From contig VWPU01008497.1 in the NCBI GenBank assembly GCA_013398955.1, forward strand, positions 1 to 64,000: a DNA stretch of 64,000 nt. The letters run 5' to 3'. The stretch is from Callaeas wilsoni. Its lineage: Eukaryota > Chordata > Aves > Passeriformes > Callaeidae. The notes below the pieces were generated by a model. That model was not told the origin of the DNA and made no database searches. It was given only the letters and a program-made list of their open reading frames with translations. Made by a program: the position numbers and the translations under genes. Position 1 is the first letter of the stretch. Every line of letters begins with the position of its first letter. This document shows, piece after piece, positions 24,899 to 48,152 of the stretch.

Positions 24899-26970
24899 AA
24901 ATGTTACGGGGCTTTCCTAGTGTCTTTCTCTGTTTAATGGACATTGTCTGTCAAACATAACCACACCATTCATAGAAGCCTTAGATCAACAGTTTAGCTA
25001 TGCAAATTATTTTAATTATTTTTTTAAAAAAAACAAACATTAAAATAGTGCTTTCTTCTTTAACATATCCTAGGAGTTGAAAACCGAGGGGTTCTGAGCA
25101 AACTGCTGGACAACTTGTCTTTGGATGCACCATGGAAATAAAAATCAAACCCCCCCACAAAAGTAACAAAGCAAATTAACTGATGGTGTTCATGCAAGTT
25201 TCTCCAAAGACTTGACAGTGCTGCATCTGTGAGTCATGCCCTCCTGTGCTCTGTGTGTCCACCTCATGCACTACCCTGTGACACTGATTGTATGACCAGC
25301 TTGCCCAGATGTCCGTTGCATCCCTGTGAGGCTGTCAGTTTTCCTGTGGATTTGGGGAATGGACCTAGGCAAGGCCTTTCCTTGTCGAGAGTAGCAAGTG
25401 TTGAGACCTGCGGGCACGTGTGGGAGGGGGGAACACGAGCAGACCCCCCGAGCCCTCGGCAGCCCCAGCCCTTCCTGTGGGGGTCAGGGTAGTGGGGCTC
25501 GTCCAGGGGACCCCCCCGTCATCTCCGAGTGGGGCTGTGCTGGGACAAGGTGTGAAGCTGTGGCTGGGGGCAGTCAGCACCGCGGTCTGGATGTGGTGCT
25601 GGTGACTACACACCTCTCTGCTCCTTGCCTCTCCAGGAGAGCACCCGGGGCTTCCAGAGCAGGCCCCGGCACATCCCTGTGCTTTCACCTGGTGTTCTCC
25701 CCTGGTTCCCCGGCAGAGCCTGGGCCCTGTGGCTGTAGGAGCTGAGCGTGAGCGGCGTTCTGCTGCCACAGGGTGCGGAATGTGCCCTGGGCTGGCTGTT
25801 AACCCAGCACCAGGGTGAGGTGTGAGGGCTTTTCCGCCTCCTGTGTGGCCGTGGCTTTGGAGACCCCTTGGCACCCTCCTGTGGTGTGGCTGCCCCGTGC
25901 ACGACCCGCTGCTGGCAAACGTCCGCAGCCCCAGGCAGCTGCAGCACCGGAGCTCCACGCAGCAAGTGCCCAAGTGCAGCCCCAGCTCTGCCCCATCCAC
26001 CAGCCCTGGGCACCCCCTTAGTGAGGGGTGCGCCCTGGCAGAGCCTCAGCTCGGAGGTGGTCACAGAGATGGCTGTGATGCCCTGACCACGGGGCTCCCA
26101 TGGGAGCTGGCAGCGGCTGGGGCTGCTCCAAGGCAAGCGGAGGCACCTGCTCTCCCACAGGGCCATGGGAAGGATTTCCTCTGCCCCACAGAAGCCACAG
26201 GGGGGTGTGGGTTATGCCCAGTGGGGGGAGTTCTCCAAGCCCTAAAACTCCCCTCCTGTGGGGCCTGCTCTTCTCCCTCATCTGCTCTCCCCAGAGGTTT
26301 CTCCTGTCCAGCATGTGATTCTGCTGCAGAGGGTCCTCTCTTGGTTTTCGTGAGCCTGGAACAGGGACTTTCCCTGCATGGGTTAAATTTTTTCTTTTGC
26401 TGCTGAATTTCTGTCTCCAAATGACCTGATGGGAAACAGCTGCCGCTTCTCAGAGGGGCTGTGGGTGACACTGAGGACAGCCAGTGCAGGACTCTCTGCA
26501 GAGGGTTTTGGACAGTAAGGAAGATTTCCGAGCAGAGCCCAAGGCCAGGGCAGATGTGTGGGGGCCTCGGGAATGATCAGCTGCCCTCTACGCTGGCACC
26601 CAGCCCTCAGCTCTTGCCTTTGGTGAGAGGTTTCCTCTCCTGGGGACAGTCGGGTGAAGGCTGGGTACCACTGTGGGACGGTGCCACGGGCATGGGGCAG
26701 CTGCCGCTGCCCTGTGCCCTGGTTGGTGGGCTTGTTGCCCCCACTGCTGATGCAGCTCTTGGGGCTTCCTGGGGGGCTGCAGAGTGGGGCAAACACAGCC
26801 CAGCCTGGCCCATGTTGGACAGGATCTGCTGCACGTTGTCCTGGAGTGTCTTGGGGGTGGGGGTTTAGGTGCAGCTACTTGGAGAAAGCAAATATTCTGG
26901 CAAGCAAAGCGTGAGATTTCCACGGGGTCTTCACTAGAAATTGTGTATTTTGACTTAATGATGTCAGTGA

Positions 26971-27145
26971 ATCTTAGAATGGTTTGGGCTGGAAGGAACC
27001 TTAAAGATTGTCTTCTTTCAGTCCCCCTGCCATGGGCAGGGACACCTTCCACTAGACCAGGTTGCTCCAAGCCCTGTCCAGCCTGGCCTTGAACACTTCC
27101 AGGGACGGGGCATCCACAGCTTCTCTGGGCAACAAATTGAAGAGG
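26971..27145 (-). repeat. CR1 LINE fragment, antisense, inside RAD54L2 3' UTR region
   Basis: ATCTTAGAATGGTTTGGGCT opens a stretch matching the reverse complement of a CR1 3' end (CCATGGGCAGGGACACCTTC, CTGGCCTTGAACACTTCCAG, GGCATCCACAGCTTCTCTGG). It is truncated after about 175 bases. Confidence 0.9.
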
Positions 27146-27763
27146 CTGAATGTGCGAGAATTGCTGCTGGTTTGGGGGTGGCTTCCAGGCCAACAGGGAC
27201 AAGTACAGCAAATACCTTCACAGCTGGTATTTCTCGCCACTCTGGAATAAATTTTGTTGATCCAGTCTTGGAAGGATCGAGGGTGGGGGAGGGCTGGGGT
27301 GGGGGGCAGAGGTTGAACAGGGACCATAGTCCAGCTAGATTACAGTGAGGGGATGGCTCCTTGCACCTTGGAGTGCTGCCTGCAAAGGGATGATGGGGCA
27401 AGTGAGGGAGAGCAACCTCTGCCACCTCCCGGACCACCACCGCTGCCTCGGCTGCTTCGTGGTACCCAGCTCGGAGCTGGAGTCTGAAGGGAGCCTGAAG
27501 GAATCCATCACTGAGTCTCATTTGGGGTTTTCTGTTGGTTTGGATTTCTTTTTCTTTTTTTTTCCTTTTCTTTTCTTTTTTAACTACCGCCTTAGTTTGT
27601 GGCCTGTCTTGTTGTGGTTGGAAAGAGGAGTATTGCTAGCAGGGTGGGTCGGTCGGTTGGCCCCACGCATGACCATGTGCTTCCCTCTTCTCTCTGTCGA
27701 ATGGGATGTGCTCGCCTGATCTCCCAGAACAGAGACTTTGAACAATTTGTTGTTTATATGATG

Positions 27764-27769
27764 TATTTA
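27764..27769 (-). terminator. Possible poly(A) signal for the semaphorin, inside the RAD54L2 tail
   Basis: The plus strand reads TTTATT in GATGTATTTATTTTT, which is AATAAA on the minus strand, about 700 bases past the semaphorin stop. I saw no canonical AATAAA or ATTAAA on the minus strand between it and the stop. If used, the two convergent transcripts overlap by some tens of bases. Confidence 0.35.
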
Positions 27770-27805
27770 TTTTTACTTGTGTTTCATGTCATTTTTTAAA
27801 AAAAT

Positions 27806-27811
27806 AATAAA
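27806..27811 (+). terminator. Candidate distal poly(A) signal, RAD54L2
   Basis: AATAAA follows an A-run. Downstream lie GTAAGTTGGTATAACTGCC and a long T-run at 27842-27864. Another AATAAA is at 27878. The T-run could be a U-rich downstream element. Confidence 0.55.
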
Positions 27812-28463
27812 TTGTAAGTTGGTATAACTGCCTGTTGCTTCTTTTTTTTTTTTTTTTTTTTTTTCCCCCTCCAGTAAAATAAATGTCAAAATGAAAAAAA
27901 GGAAGTGGTGTGGTTTGAAGCTGGTGTGGGTTGGAGCTGGGCTGGGCATGAGCATCTCTGCACACCTGGAGCCCGGGCTCAGCCAGCAGCTGTGTCCTGC
28001 TGCTTCCAGCAGCACCTGGGCTCCATCCACACCTCGGCAGCCACCCAGGTGAGCATCCTGCCGCCTCCAGAGCGGAGGGAGGCATCACACGGCTGGCCCT
28101 GCCTGGGCTGCGTGCTGCGGGAGTCAGGGAACCACTGGGACAGCCGTCCCTCGCCCCTCCCTGTCCTCTGTGCTCATTATTGCTGCTGCTGCTCGTCGGT
28201 CAGGGCCAGGGGAAAACAAGGAAAATAAATATTCTGCAGGGAAATAGCTTTGAGTCTCGGAGAGCCGGCGCGGGCTGCGTGCCCTGTCCCCGGTGCCCCG
28301 TGGGGCGCGGAGAGGCCGCGGGGCTGGCGGGGGCTGAGGTAGTAACAGCGAGGCGGTTCTGCACGGGAAGGCGAGAGGTGTCCCGGAGCTGGTGCCGACG
28401 TGCGAGAAGGGCCCTAGAGAGGCCGGGGAGGGAGCCGTGGGCAGCGCTGGCTCCCTCTGCCCC

Positions 28464-39467
<11,004 letters not shown>

Positions 39468-39547
39468 GCTGGCACGGGGCAGTGGACAGGGTCTGCTCGC
39501 CCTCACAGCACCATGGCCCAGCACTGAGATGTCACCTCCAACGCCAG
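39468..39547 (-). other. 5' UTR part of the semaphorin start-codon exon
   Basis: Reading leftwards on the minus strand, CTCTTCTCTGCTTGCAG ends at 39548, a strong 3' splice site, 80 bases before the start codon. At least one non-coding first exon and the promoter must lie upstream (above 39,547). A three-codon upstream frame (ATG GTG CTG TGA) lies at 39503-39514. Confidence 0.75.
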
Positions 39548-42305
39548 CTGCAAGCAGAGAAGAGGGAAGGCTGCAGCTGTGCTCACGGGACCAGTGTGGG
39601 CACTGGGAAGGCAGCTGTGGCTGGGACACCCACTTACCTTCCACCCCCCTGGGAGCTGCAGCACATGTCATGCCCAGGGAGTTCACAGGCCAGCTATTCC
39701 AGCCTGGCTAGGGGAGGTCTGTGGGGTGATGCCAGCGTGCCCACAGCATGTGGTACCTGGGAGCACTGGCATTTGGGCATCCTGGAGGTACTCACAGGAG
39801 GGCAGTAGTACACCCTCCGATGGGCTCTCAGAGCTTGGGCATCCCCTGCTCAGTATCTGCCCAGACCCCAATGCTTGGCAGAGCCTGCTGAAGGATCCCT
39901 AATATACATCTGATCTCGGCTTGGGGTTAAATCTCATCCCTTTCACTGAAAGGGGAATTCATGTTTTGGAGCACCGTCCATAAATGCCATTTCTGCGATC
40001 TCCAATATCATCTGTGGCTCTGTGTGTGTGTGACACATCTCTGGCCAGGATTTCTGCAAATTCCTGGTCACCACAAAGCTCTCTGGGGCCACCAGCATCC
40101 GCTGGCTCCAGGGTGCTGTGGAATGGAAGTGCTCTGTAACACATACCCCCCTTTTGGAGATGTACGGGGGTTCACAGCCTTGCCCGGCAGCTCCCACAGC
40201 TCCTGCCAGGAGCAGAGCTGGCCTGCCAGCTCTAACCAGTTAATCCAGGCTATTCAGATGCTTTTCCTCCACTTAATAAAAAACTTGGTCCCTACATGGC
40301 AGCTCTGACTAACTCCCCCTCTTGCTACATATTAACTTCTTCCAGTCCCACGACTGAAAGATTTAAAATGAGCTTTTTGGCTCATCCCTGGCCAGAGGGT
40401 CTTGGCACGAGGAGCAGGGGATTCCTGCCATCCCAGCGATGGGCTGTGGGAGGGATGGTGGAGCCAAGTCTTTCCAACTGCCTTGCACAAGAAGGAGTGC
40501 TCAGCTCTGCCTAAGGATGAGGTTTCAGGCTGGTGGAGTCAAGCTTTCTCTCCCTCCCATCAGCAAACTGTGCTTGGGCTGGGGTGCAGCCCCTCAGGCT
40601 GGGGTGCAGCTCCTTTCTTGCCCCTTCCCTGCCTTCACTACTGCCTGGATCTCACTCTGGTCAGCACAACCTGCTGCTGCTCCAGGTCCTTCCCCTGTAC
40701 CAGGAGACCTGGCAGCAGGCTGGGACGTGGATGTGACCTCAGGATGGTGGCTGTGCTGTTCTCTGTCTCCCTTTAGTTTGGGGCTGCTCTCTCAGGCCAG
40801 CCAGCCCTTCCTGGGAACTTGTCAGTGTGTCAACCTTTGCCTAGGGAAGGGAAAAAAACCCACCCCATAAGCATGATGGGTTCAGCCAGGTTCAAACTGC
40901 TCCTGGATTGTGGAGAGGGGGGGTTCTCTGTTAGGAACCCATCAGCCACATGGGGATTCACAGGCAGCGCTGTCCTTGCTCCCACAAACACCTCCCCAGC
41001 AGGCAGGAATAACAAGCTGCTCCAGTCATCTCAGCTCTTCCCTTGCTCAGCACCTGCAGTGCTCTCCTGAGGACTCACAGCCATGCCCTGAGCAAGCACT
41101 GCTGAGCCAAGGGTCATCACAAGGACAGGTCCGGGATTTGACAGGGATTTTTTTTTTTTCCTTTGCCAAAGTGTGTTGTTTTGCTGGAGGACTTGGGAAA
41201 ATGCTGTCCTCTAATTGAAGGTTTCTATAAATGGAGCCGGGTCTATGCTAGGCTTAACTATGGGCTAAGCCAGCCTTGGAGCAATCTTTCATGACCCGGG
41301 GGATGCCAGGGCAGGCTGGGATTCTGCGGATGGCAGGCAGGGCACTGGTCCTGCCGCAGGGCACTGCTCCTGCCTCAGGACACGCTCACACGTGGTGAAC
41401 TTTAGGGATTCTTTGCATGCCTGGCGCGGGGGCTGGGGCTGAGGGACAGGCAGCTGGGCGTACAGGTAATACCAGTGCTCCGTCTCCTGCCCTGGGAATG
41501 CCAAAAGCAGGGCTGATGGCAGCAGGAGCCACAGCCATGCCCAGGAGGATCCCAGAGCCCTGGCAGAGCTGGGCACAGGCACAGAAAAGTGAGGGATTTG
41601 CTGGAGGGTCTTGCAGCAGACAAGGAAAAAAAAACTGCCAGAGGATAACCTCCAGTAAGAAACGCTTCCCATGGGTGTCATCCTTTCATGAGTATTTAGG
41701 GGCTCCCTCCCATCGTGCCCAGGCAGTGGTGAGGCACACTCACCTCCTGACACCCAGCTAAAATCCCAGCACAGCCCCCCGAGCCGCCTGTGCCCGCAGC
41801 CCCTGGCACAGGGACATCCCTCGCTGTGCCAGTCAGCGCAGAGACACAGAAACAGATCTGCTGGAGGTGAGGGGCTCGGCTGAGTTTACACAGAGAGGGG
41901 GAGCTCGGGTGCCTGGTGGATGGAAACAAGCTGGGAATGATGAATCCAGGGTTAAATTAAACACTCCCGACAGCTTTAAATAATCAACTGTCCAGGGCTG
42001 CAACTATTTCCATCTCAGCTGGGAGAGGGAAGTGCTGATGAGGGCGGGCTGCCGAGAGAAGGGAAGGCGGGGGGTTAACATTTCATACTCCAGGCACCAC
42101 GGAACCTGCAGCGGAGGACTTGGGGGATGGCAGCCTTGTTTTGGGGGGCTGGCAGTCCCCAGGAGGGCCAGGCATAGGTGGCACAGGTGGTGACACCGCA
42201 GTGCTGGGCTGAGTCTGCCAGCAGTCCACCAGGTGCCCTGGTCCCAGGGGTTTCCCTGTGCCCTTCCTCCCTCCCTCCCCTTCTACTGGAGACCTGTAGA
42301 AGTGA
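39548..42305. other. Intergenic stretch upstream of the semaphorin
   Basis: No gene is recognised. A minus-strand frame at 41289-41753 holds a hydrophobic run followed by a Trp/Tyr- and Pro-rich stretch, but it lacks a well-placed start codon and a family match. A TATA-like TATAAATGG occurs at 41226. Otherwise nothing stands out. Confidence 0.6.
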
Positions 42306-42640
42306 CAGAATCACAGAATGGTTTGGAAGGGACCTTAAAGATCATCTTGTTCCAGATGATCATGGGCAGGGATGCCACCCACTGGGTCAGCTTGCTCAGA
42401 GCCCATCCAACCCAGCTGTGAACACTTCCAGGAATGGGGCATCCACCGCTTCTCTGGGTAACTTATGCCAGGGCCTCACCACCTCTAAATCTCTCCTCTT
42501 TTAGTTGAAAAGCATTTTCCCCTTGTCCTATCACTATCTGGCTGTGTAGAAAGTCACACTCCTCATTTTTATAAGCGCCCTTTAATTATTGTAAGGCTGC
42601 ATTGAGCTCTCCACAGAACAGCAGTCCAACAGGTCTGAGG
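42306..42640 (-). repeat. CR1 LINE copy, antisense
   Basis: CACAGAATGGTTTGGAAGGG opens a reverse-complement CR1 3' end, followed by the familiar blocks GGGGCATCCACCGCTTCTCT and CCCTTGTCCTATCACTATCT. Similarity fades after about 335 bases. Confidence 0.9.
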
Positions 42641-43867
42641 TTCTGAGTCGTCACACAAAATCCTCTGAAAAGCCCTGCCTGAGAGTGAGCAGCCCGGAGA
42701 AAAGACAAATCCCTTCTGTTTGAGAAGGAGGGAATCGTTTATCCGTGAAAGCACCAATTTCCTCCTGACAACTCCTTTCTGCTGCAATGCCATGAATAGT
42801 TTAAACCAGCCCAAATTTCAGAGGGGGAAGGGCCCTGGCACTGGGTTTATCAGGCTGCAGATTATCTCTGAGAGGGAAGAGCGTGCTGAGCTCCGCTCCC
42901 CAGCCATCCCGCAGCACGAAGGGCGGCGGCCGTGTCGCCATGTGCTCCGCTGGTTTCACAGCCCCGATTGTATCCCCGATAATCCCCACGCGCCGCTGAC
43001 AGCCTGCTGCCTTCTCCAGTTACACAGCAGGGCTGCCAGGGCCGGGGGCAGGAGGCGAAATGCTGGTCCTCAACAGCTGGGGGACCTCAAGGGAGAGGAG
43101 CGGGGGGAGGAGAGGCGCTGCACCCTCTGTCAGCATCCATCCGTAGGGATCATCCCCAAGGAGGGACGGAAACGCCGGGCTAGAACTCGCAGTGAGAAGG
43201 GGGAGCCTCAGGGAGCCAAGACCCTTTCCAAGGAGCTCGTGCTTCCCAAGGCTCCCAAGCACCTAAGCCCTGGCTCTCAGACCTGAGCCCCACACTCCTG
43301 AGACTGTCCAGCCTCTCCCAGCATAAGCCCTGGTGTGGGTGATTCCCTCTCTGCCACTTTTGGGACAAAGGAGTCACACTCTGGCAAGGAAACTGAGCGG
43401 CAAAGCCAGGCCAGGAGGTGTTGTGGTGAATGAACAAAACACAAGAATAACCAGGGGGCCACAGAGCCCAGAGAAAGAGGTTTGGTGGGCTGGTTCCAAA
43501 GAGTAAAACCCCCTTCTGTGAAGATGGCTTCTGCCATTGAATTCCTGGGATCTGAGGGGGGCTCGGTCTGCCTGACTGACAGTTGACAGACACCTCTTGT
43601 ATCTCCTAAGCAAAGGTAACCAGACCTGTCCCGCCTTTCCCCTCTTTCTATAGGTCCCTGCTGTGTCATCCCCGCCCCCTTCCCTGTATCCCTTTAAAGC
43701 CCCTCAGTCTCTTATCTTGTCCTCTTCACTTCGGTCCCCTTCAAAGGAGCTTCTGCAACAAACCCTTGGAACACCGGCCGAAGGAGCCTCCTCTGCTCAT
43801 TTGTTTCTGGTCACGCACGGGCTGTCCATAAGTCCCAGGCACGCATGGCTCCGTGCCCTCCACCGCA
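42641..43867. other. Intergenic stretch with a small CpG-rich patch
   Basis: No gene is recognised. Around 42890-43170 CpG density is raised (GAAGGGCGGCGGCCGTGTCG), which could mark a regulatory element or first exon, but no exon could be defined. Confidence 0.4.
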
Positions 43868-44060
43868 GGGCTGGGAGGCTGGCTAGCGAGGCACCGAGGT
43901 GCCACAGGGTGTCCTCCCTTTGTGTTGGGCTGGGAGGCTGGCTNGGAGGCTGGCTAGCGAGGCACCGAGGTGCCCCAGGGTGTCCTCCCTTTGTGTTGGG
44001 CTGGGAGGCTGGCTAGCGACGCACTGAGGTGCCCCGAGGTGCTCTCCCTTTGTGTTGGGC
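43868..44060. repeat. 59-bp tandem repeat, 3 copies, containing the only N
   Basis: Three copies of a 59-bp unit start GGGCTGGGAGGCTGGCTAGC and end CTCCCTTTGTGTT. The third copy is diverged. Copy two has an extra partial GGAGGCTGGCT directly after the N at 43944, which suggests an assembly join or unresolved copy number. Confidence 0.92.
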
Positions 44061-45904
44061 ACTCCTGGACAAGCTGCTGCCATCTCAGCCTGGCCGGCGT
44101 ACTAACATAAGGAGGTGCAGCGGCCTCAGCCCGGGTGCCCACCCCGCACACACATCTGTGGGTCAGCCGGGTGCGTGCCACATGCTCCGTGCCCTGGCAA
44201 TGCGGAGCCACGCGGGAGGGGAGCGGCCACAGCCGGAGCTGCTGGCCCTGCGCCTTGGCGAGCGCCCCTGCCCGCAGCTGTCCCTCTCCCTAAATCACCG
44301 CCTGCCCCCTCTCTGCAGGAACAGAACCCTCCCTGCGCAGCCCAGGGCTGTAGTTGTCCCTCTCCATCCCGTGCGGGGTGATGGATACCCTGGCAGCTGC
44401 GAGGAGAGGCAGCTGTCGACTTTCTCCAGCGGAAGGACAAAGGCACCAGGGTGAGCCCTGCCTTCCCCCTGAGCTGCCAGGCTGGGGCAGGGCCATCCCT
44501 GAGGGAGCCTGTGGTGCTGAGTGATTCGTGGGAGGAGGATGTGGCGGTCCTGCTCCATGACATCAGAGCCGGGGCCACAAAACCGAGTGCCAGAGCTTGG
44601 GTGGCACTGGGGCACCGCGGTGTGCCCTGTGAAGTGTCGCAATCCCAATGAACCCTTCAGTAACAAGGTCACACGTGCCCACACAAATCCACAGAGATCG
44701 AGGGGAGCAGATTTTTGGAGGGGTTGGATGAAGGGATTGTTGGGCAGCAGCAGAAGGCTGAGGCTGCTCCAGGTTCAGCCACGTCTCTGCCATCCCACAG
44801 CCAGGGGCCAGCGGGATCCCGTCCAGCCGGGACATCTCCTGGCAGCCTCTCCCACTGCCATCTCCTGAGATCCAAGTCCCCTGGCTGCAGTTCGCTCCAG
44901 ACCACCCTTCCTTGCCAGACAACCCTGCTGGAGTGTGCCAAGCACCACGGGTGGGGATGAAGGCGCCCAGCTGCTGCCCGCACACTGCGGACCCTCGGGA
45001 TGTCACCGGGCTCCTTGCTCACGGGTACTGGGTGACAATGGCAAGGGGGCAGGGACAGCCCTGGGGTCTGGGTGTTATCAGAGGGACCTCGCTGCCTGTG
45101 GGGACACCCCGTAGCACAAACACAGCACGTTCTCTAACAGTGTTTGTCTCCCTGAAGTTAGAGTAGCTTCAGGCATGCTCCAGTAGGGCCCACATCCTCT
45201 GAAAGCAAATGGGGAATTGCCAAGCCTGAGGCTGGCCAGGGTATTAATAACTGTTTATGAAGGGATAAGGAGCTGGCTTCCTTTAACATCCTTCTAATCC
45301 CTTTCTTGAGAGGCTGCTGGCTCAGTCCCTACCTTTCCCTTGCTACTGAGAGGTGAAGCCTGACCTGGCCTGGCTCCTGGGCATCTGGCTGGGAAGGTGG
45401 CCCAGCAGTGGGCTTGTCTCAGGGCACAGTGATAGGCCCAGTGAAGGGCTGGATCAGCCCCTGCTTGCAGCCCCTGCAGGATTTTCAGGTGTTCCTGAAT
45501 GTGCTGCTCGAACGGGACCTCCACTATTCCTCCTCCTAATTTACCTCAAGGGCATCCAGCACCAGGGAGGCAGCAAGTGCAATGTGCAGAGAAAGCTGAA
45601 TGGAGACACAACATTAATTGCACCTTGCAGGTCTCCTCTCACCTAAAACGCTGCCAGAGCAGAGGCAGCTTCCAGCACAGAGCAGTGCCACGGTCCTTCT
45701 GCCCACCCCAGGGCTCTTGGAGTGGGCAAACCACACTGGGACACCAGTGGGAAGTGGCAAATTCATAGAGGATTGGGTTCCTCCGTGGACAAAGCAGGGG
45801 TGGGACAAGTGTGGGTTAACTTGGTGTATTAAACTCTGGGCTGACTTGGCATACTGAATTCCCAATTTGCCTTCTAGTGCAATTGAGAAGCTTAAATTTC
45901 TTTT
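44061..45904. other. Intergenic, no gene seen
   Basis: Unique, moderately GC-rich sequence without a recognisable exon, RNA gene or repeat. Open frames here are short and overlap on both strands. Confidence 0.55.
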
Positions 45905-46300
45905 GCAGAATAACAGAATTGCTGGGGTTGGAAGGGACCTCTGGAGATCATCCAGTCCACCCCCCCCATCAAGGCAGGGTTACCTGGACCAGGTTACACA
46001 GGAATGTCTCCAGGGAAGCAAACTCCACAACACCTCTGGGGAGCTGTTCCAGTGCTCTGCTACCCACAATGTAAAGAAGTTCTTCCTCATGTTAAGGTGA
46101 AGGTGAAATTTCTTGTGTTTTGCTTTATGGCCATTACTCCTCACCCTGTTGCTGAGCACCACTGAAGAGAGTCTGGCACCATCCTCTTGGCACCCACCTT
46201 TGAGGTATTTATACGCATTAATGAGATTCCCTCTCAGTCTTCTCTTCCCTAGACTAAACAGGCCCAACTCCTGCAGTCTCTCCTCATAGGAGACACTTCA
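45905..46300 (-). repeat. CR1 LINE copy, antisense
   Basis: AATAACAGAATTGCTGGGGT opens the reverse complement of a CR1 end. Blocks such as GTTGGAAGGGACCTCTGGAG, GGGGAGCTGTTCCAGTGCTC and GACTAAACAGGCCCAACTCC confirm it. Confidence 0.92.
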
Positions 46301-48152
46301 CGTTTGGAAGGGGCTTGCCACGCTTTAATACTGGGTTAAAGTACCCAAATAAGGCAGAGAAGAGGCTGAGTACTGCCTGCTGAGCTGCCAGGCCAGATCC
46401 CCAAAGCCTCCGGGGTCCCCAGAGGCAGCACTGAATTCCTCAGGGCCATTTATACTCCAGTGCTGAAACCCACCCTTGTCACCTGTCTGCCACATGGCCT
46501 GACACTCAGCACAGCCCTGGGGAGGCTCGGGAGCCCTGCCCTACTCCAGAGTCGTTCTCCGGGCTTCAGAATTTCCAGGCTCAGCCTGGGTGAATCACAC
46601 ATGTGCTAAAACCAGGCAGGGGCTCCGAGGCCAGGAATCAGCATGGGATCCAACAAGGGGCAGGTTTGCCCGTGCTCCTCGCCATGGACTGGCTGTAAAG
46701 CCTCTGCTGGGAGGAGGACTGGGTGACACCCAGGATTTCCAATACACACCTCGCCAGCCCTGGGTCACCAGCTGGAACCCAGTGGCACGGGCTGCTGCTC
46801 CTTTGGTGGCCTCTGGAAAAGAGGTGGTGGGTTTGGTTTGGGTCCTTGTGGACCCCGCGAAGAATGCCAGCAGAGGGCTGGGAGTGGGGACAGCTCCATC
46901 CCCAGGGGTGTCTCCAGGGAAAGCTAGCCCTGGGAAAAGCATTCCTGTTCCCTGCGCAGGCAGCAGCCTTTCCCAGCACTCCCAGGACAGCACTGATTGC
47001 TTCCTGACAATGCCAAGGCTTTCTTCAGCAAGCCTACAGGACCTGCAACATTCATTTTCTTCATTCACGTTGGGATTATTGCTTCCCACCTCCAAATCTA
47101 TTGGACAGCGATGCTCAGCACCTCTCCGAGAGCTTTCAGCTTTGCCACACCTCGCCATTCCAGGCAGGAGCTGGCCATGAAGCACCTGCTCTGCTGCTCA
47201 GTGACCCGGCTCACGAGCCTCTTCAGCACTGCCAGCCAGCGACACGGCTGCTGGTCGCACTCCCGGGGCCACTGGCTGTCGCAGCGGGGGCCACCCGCCT
47301 CCCGCGACACTTGAAAGCTCTGCAGTGTTTTCTTTTCATCAGCGGGAGCCCTGCTCCCGGCGCTCCTGGCCGCTGCGCTAATTGGAACAGGCTGGGCAGG
47401 CGTGGGGGGCTCCGCCGGAGAAAGTATTTTAATGAGGATGGAGGGTGCCTGACCCGTTATCTGCTTCTTCTCAGAGCCTCTTGGCCGGGCTCCTCGGGAA
47501 TTACAGCCTGGATTGCCGGCTGAGATCTCTGGCTGGCGAGCCCCGGAGCCCTGCAGAGCACCACGCTCCGGCAGCCTCCCCGGCGGCCCCGCACGCTGCC
47601 CCGGCAGCCAGGGCCACGGCTCTGCCTGGCTCCCGGGGCACGGGCAGCCCTGCCATCCCAGCCCGGCACCTCGGCAGTGGCCAGGGGAGCTGCCTGCACC
47701 GAGGCTGCAGCTTCTGTGCCGGGTATTTCCCAGGATCAGCGACCAGCAGAGACACCGGGATGAACGCCAGGCCGTTCACTCCATCTCAGTCATCCTTCCC
47801 AGGAGACGCCAGGCCGGCTCCAGGCGGAGCTGAAGGTGCAGCGCGGCTGGGAGGGGCTGGGACAGGTCAGGCGCTGGGCAGCAGCCGCAGCAGGATGCTC
47901 CAAAGCACACAGTCCCCTGCTTTCAGTCACTTCCCTGCCCTGCTGACACAGGGAGAAGTCAGCCCAGAGCATGGGGGGCATCCCCTTCCAGCACGGCTCC
48001 TGTGCCAGTGTGTCCAGAGGGTCAGAAGCAGGCAGCACCACGTACCATGCCCTCCTGCCCAATCCCTGCCTCATGTGAAGGCCTCTCTGCCCCCCGTGTA
48101 CTCATCTGCACAGGGTTGTCCTGTGGAAGGCCACCGTGGCTGTCATTATTCC
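46301..48152. other. Intergenic with a CpG-rich patch (about 47280-47830)
   Basis: No coding gene is recognised. From about 47280 to 47830 CpG and G+C are clearly raised, with blocks such as CCCGCGACACTTG and CCCCGGCGGCCCCGCACGC. This could be a promoter or enhancer, for instance for the missing non-coding semaphorin first exon, but the sequence alone does not decide. A long open frame on the plus strand (47445-48296) reflects composition only. Confidence 0.4.

Larger units (their letters stand above)
22971..27830 (+). other. RAD54L2: RAD54L2 3' untranslated region (extent inferred)
   Basis: After the TAA at 22968-22970 no spliced coding sequence follows on this strand until the convergent semaphorin. 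Poly(A) signals AATAAA lie at 23554, 24103, 24893, 27806 and 27878. The one at 27806 follows an AT-rich stretch with TTTATATGATGTATTTATTTT-like composition and would give a UTR of about 4.9 kb, but shorter forms ending near 24,125 or 24,915 are equally possible. The region includes a TGTC microsatellite near 23270-23310, a purine tract at 23556-23605 and a CR1 fragment at 26971-27145. Which sites are used cannot be told from sequence alone. Confidence 0.6.

Noticed and set aside
46590..47185. Two 196-codon frames on opposite strands over the same interval
   Set aside because: Both are open because of composition. Neither shows a domain, signal or splice pattern.
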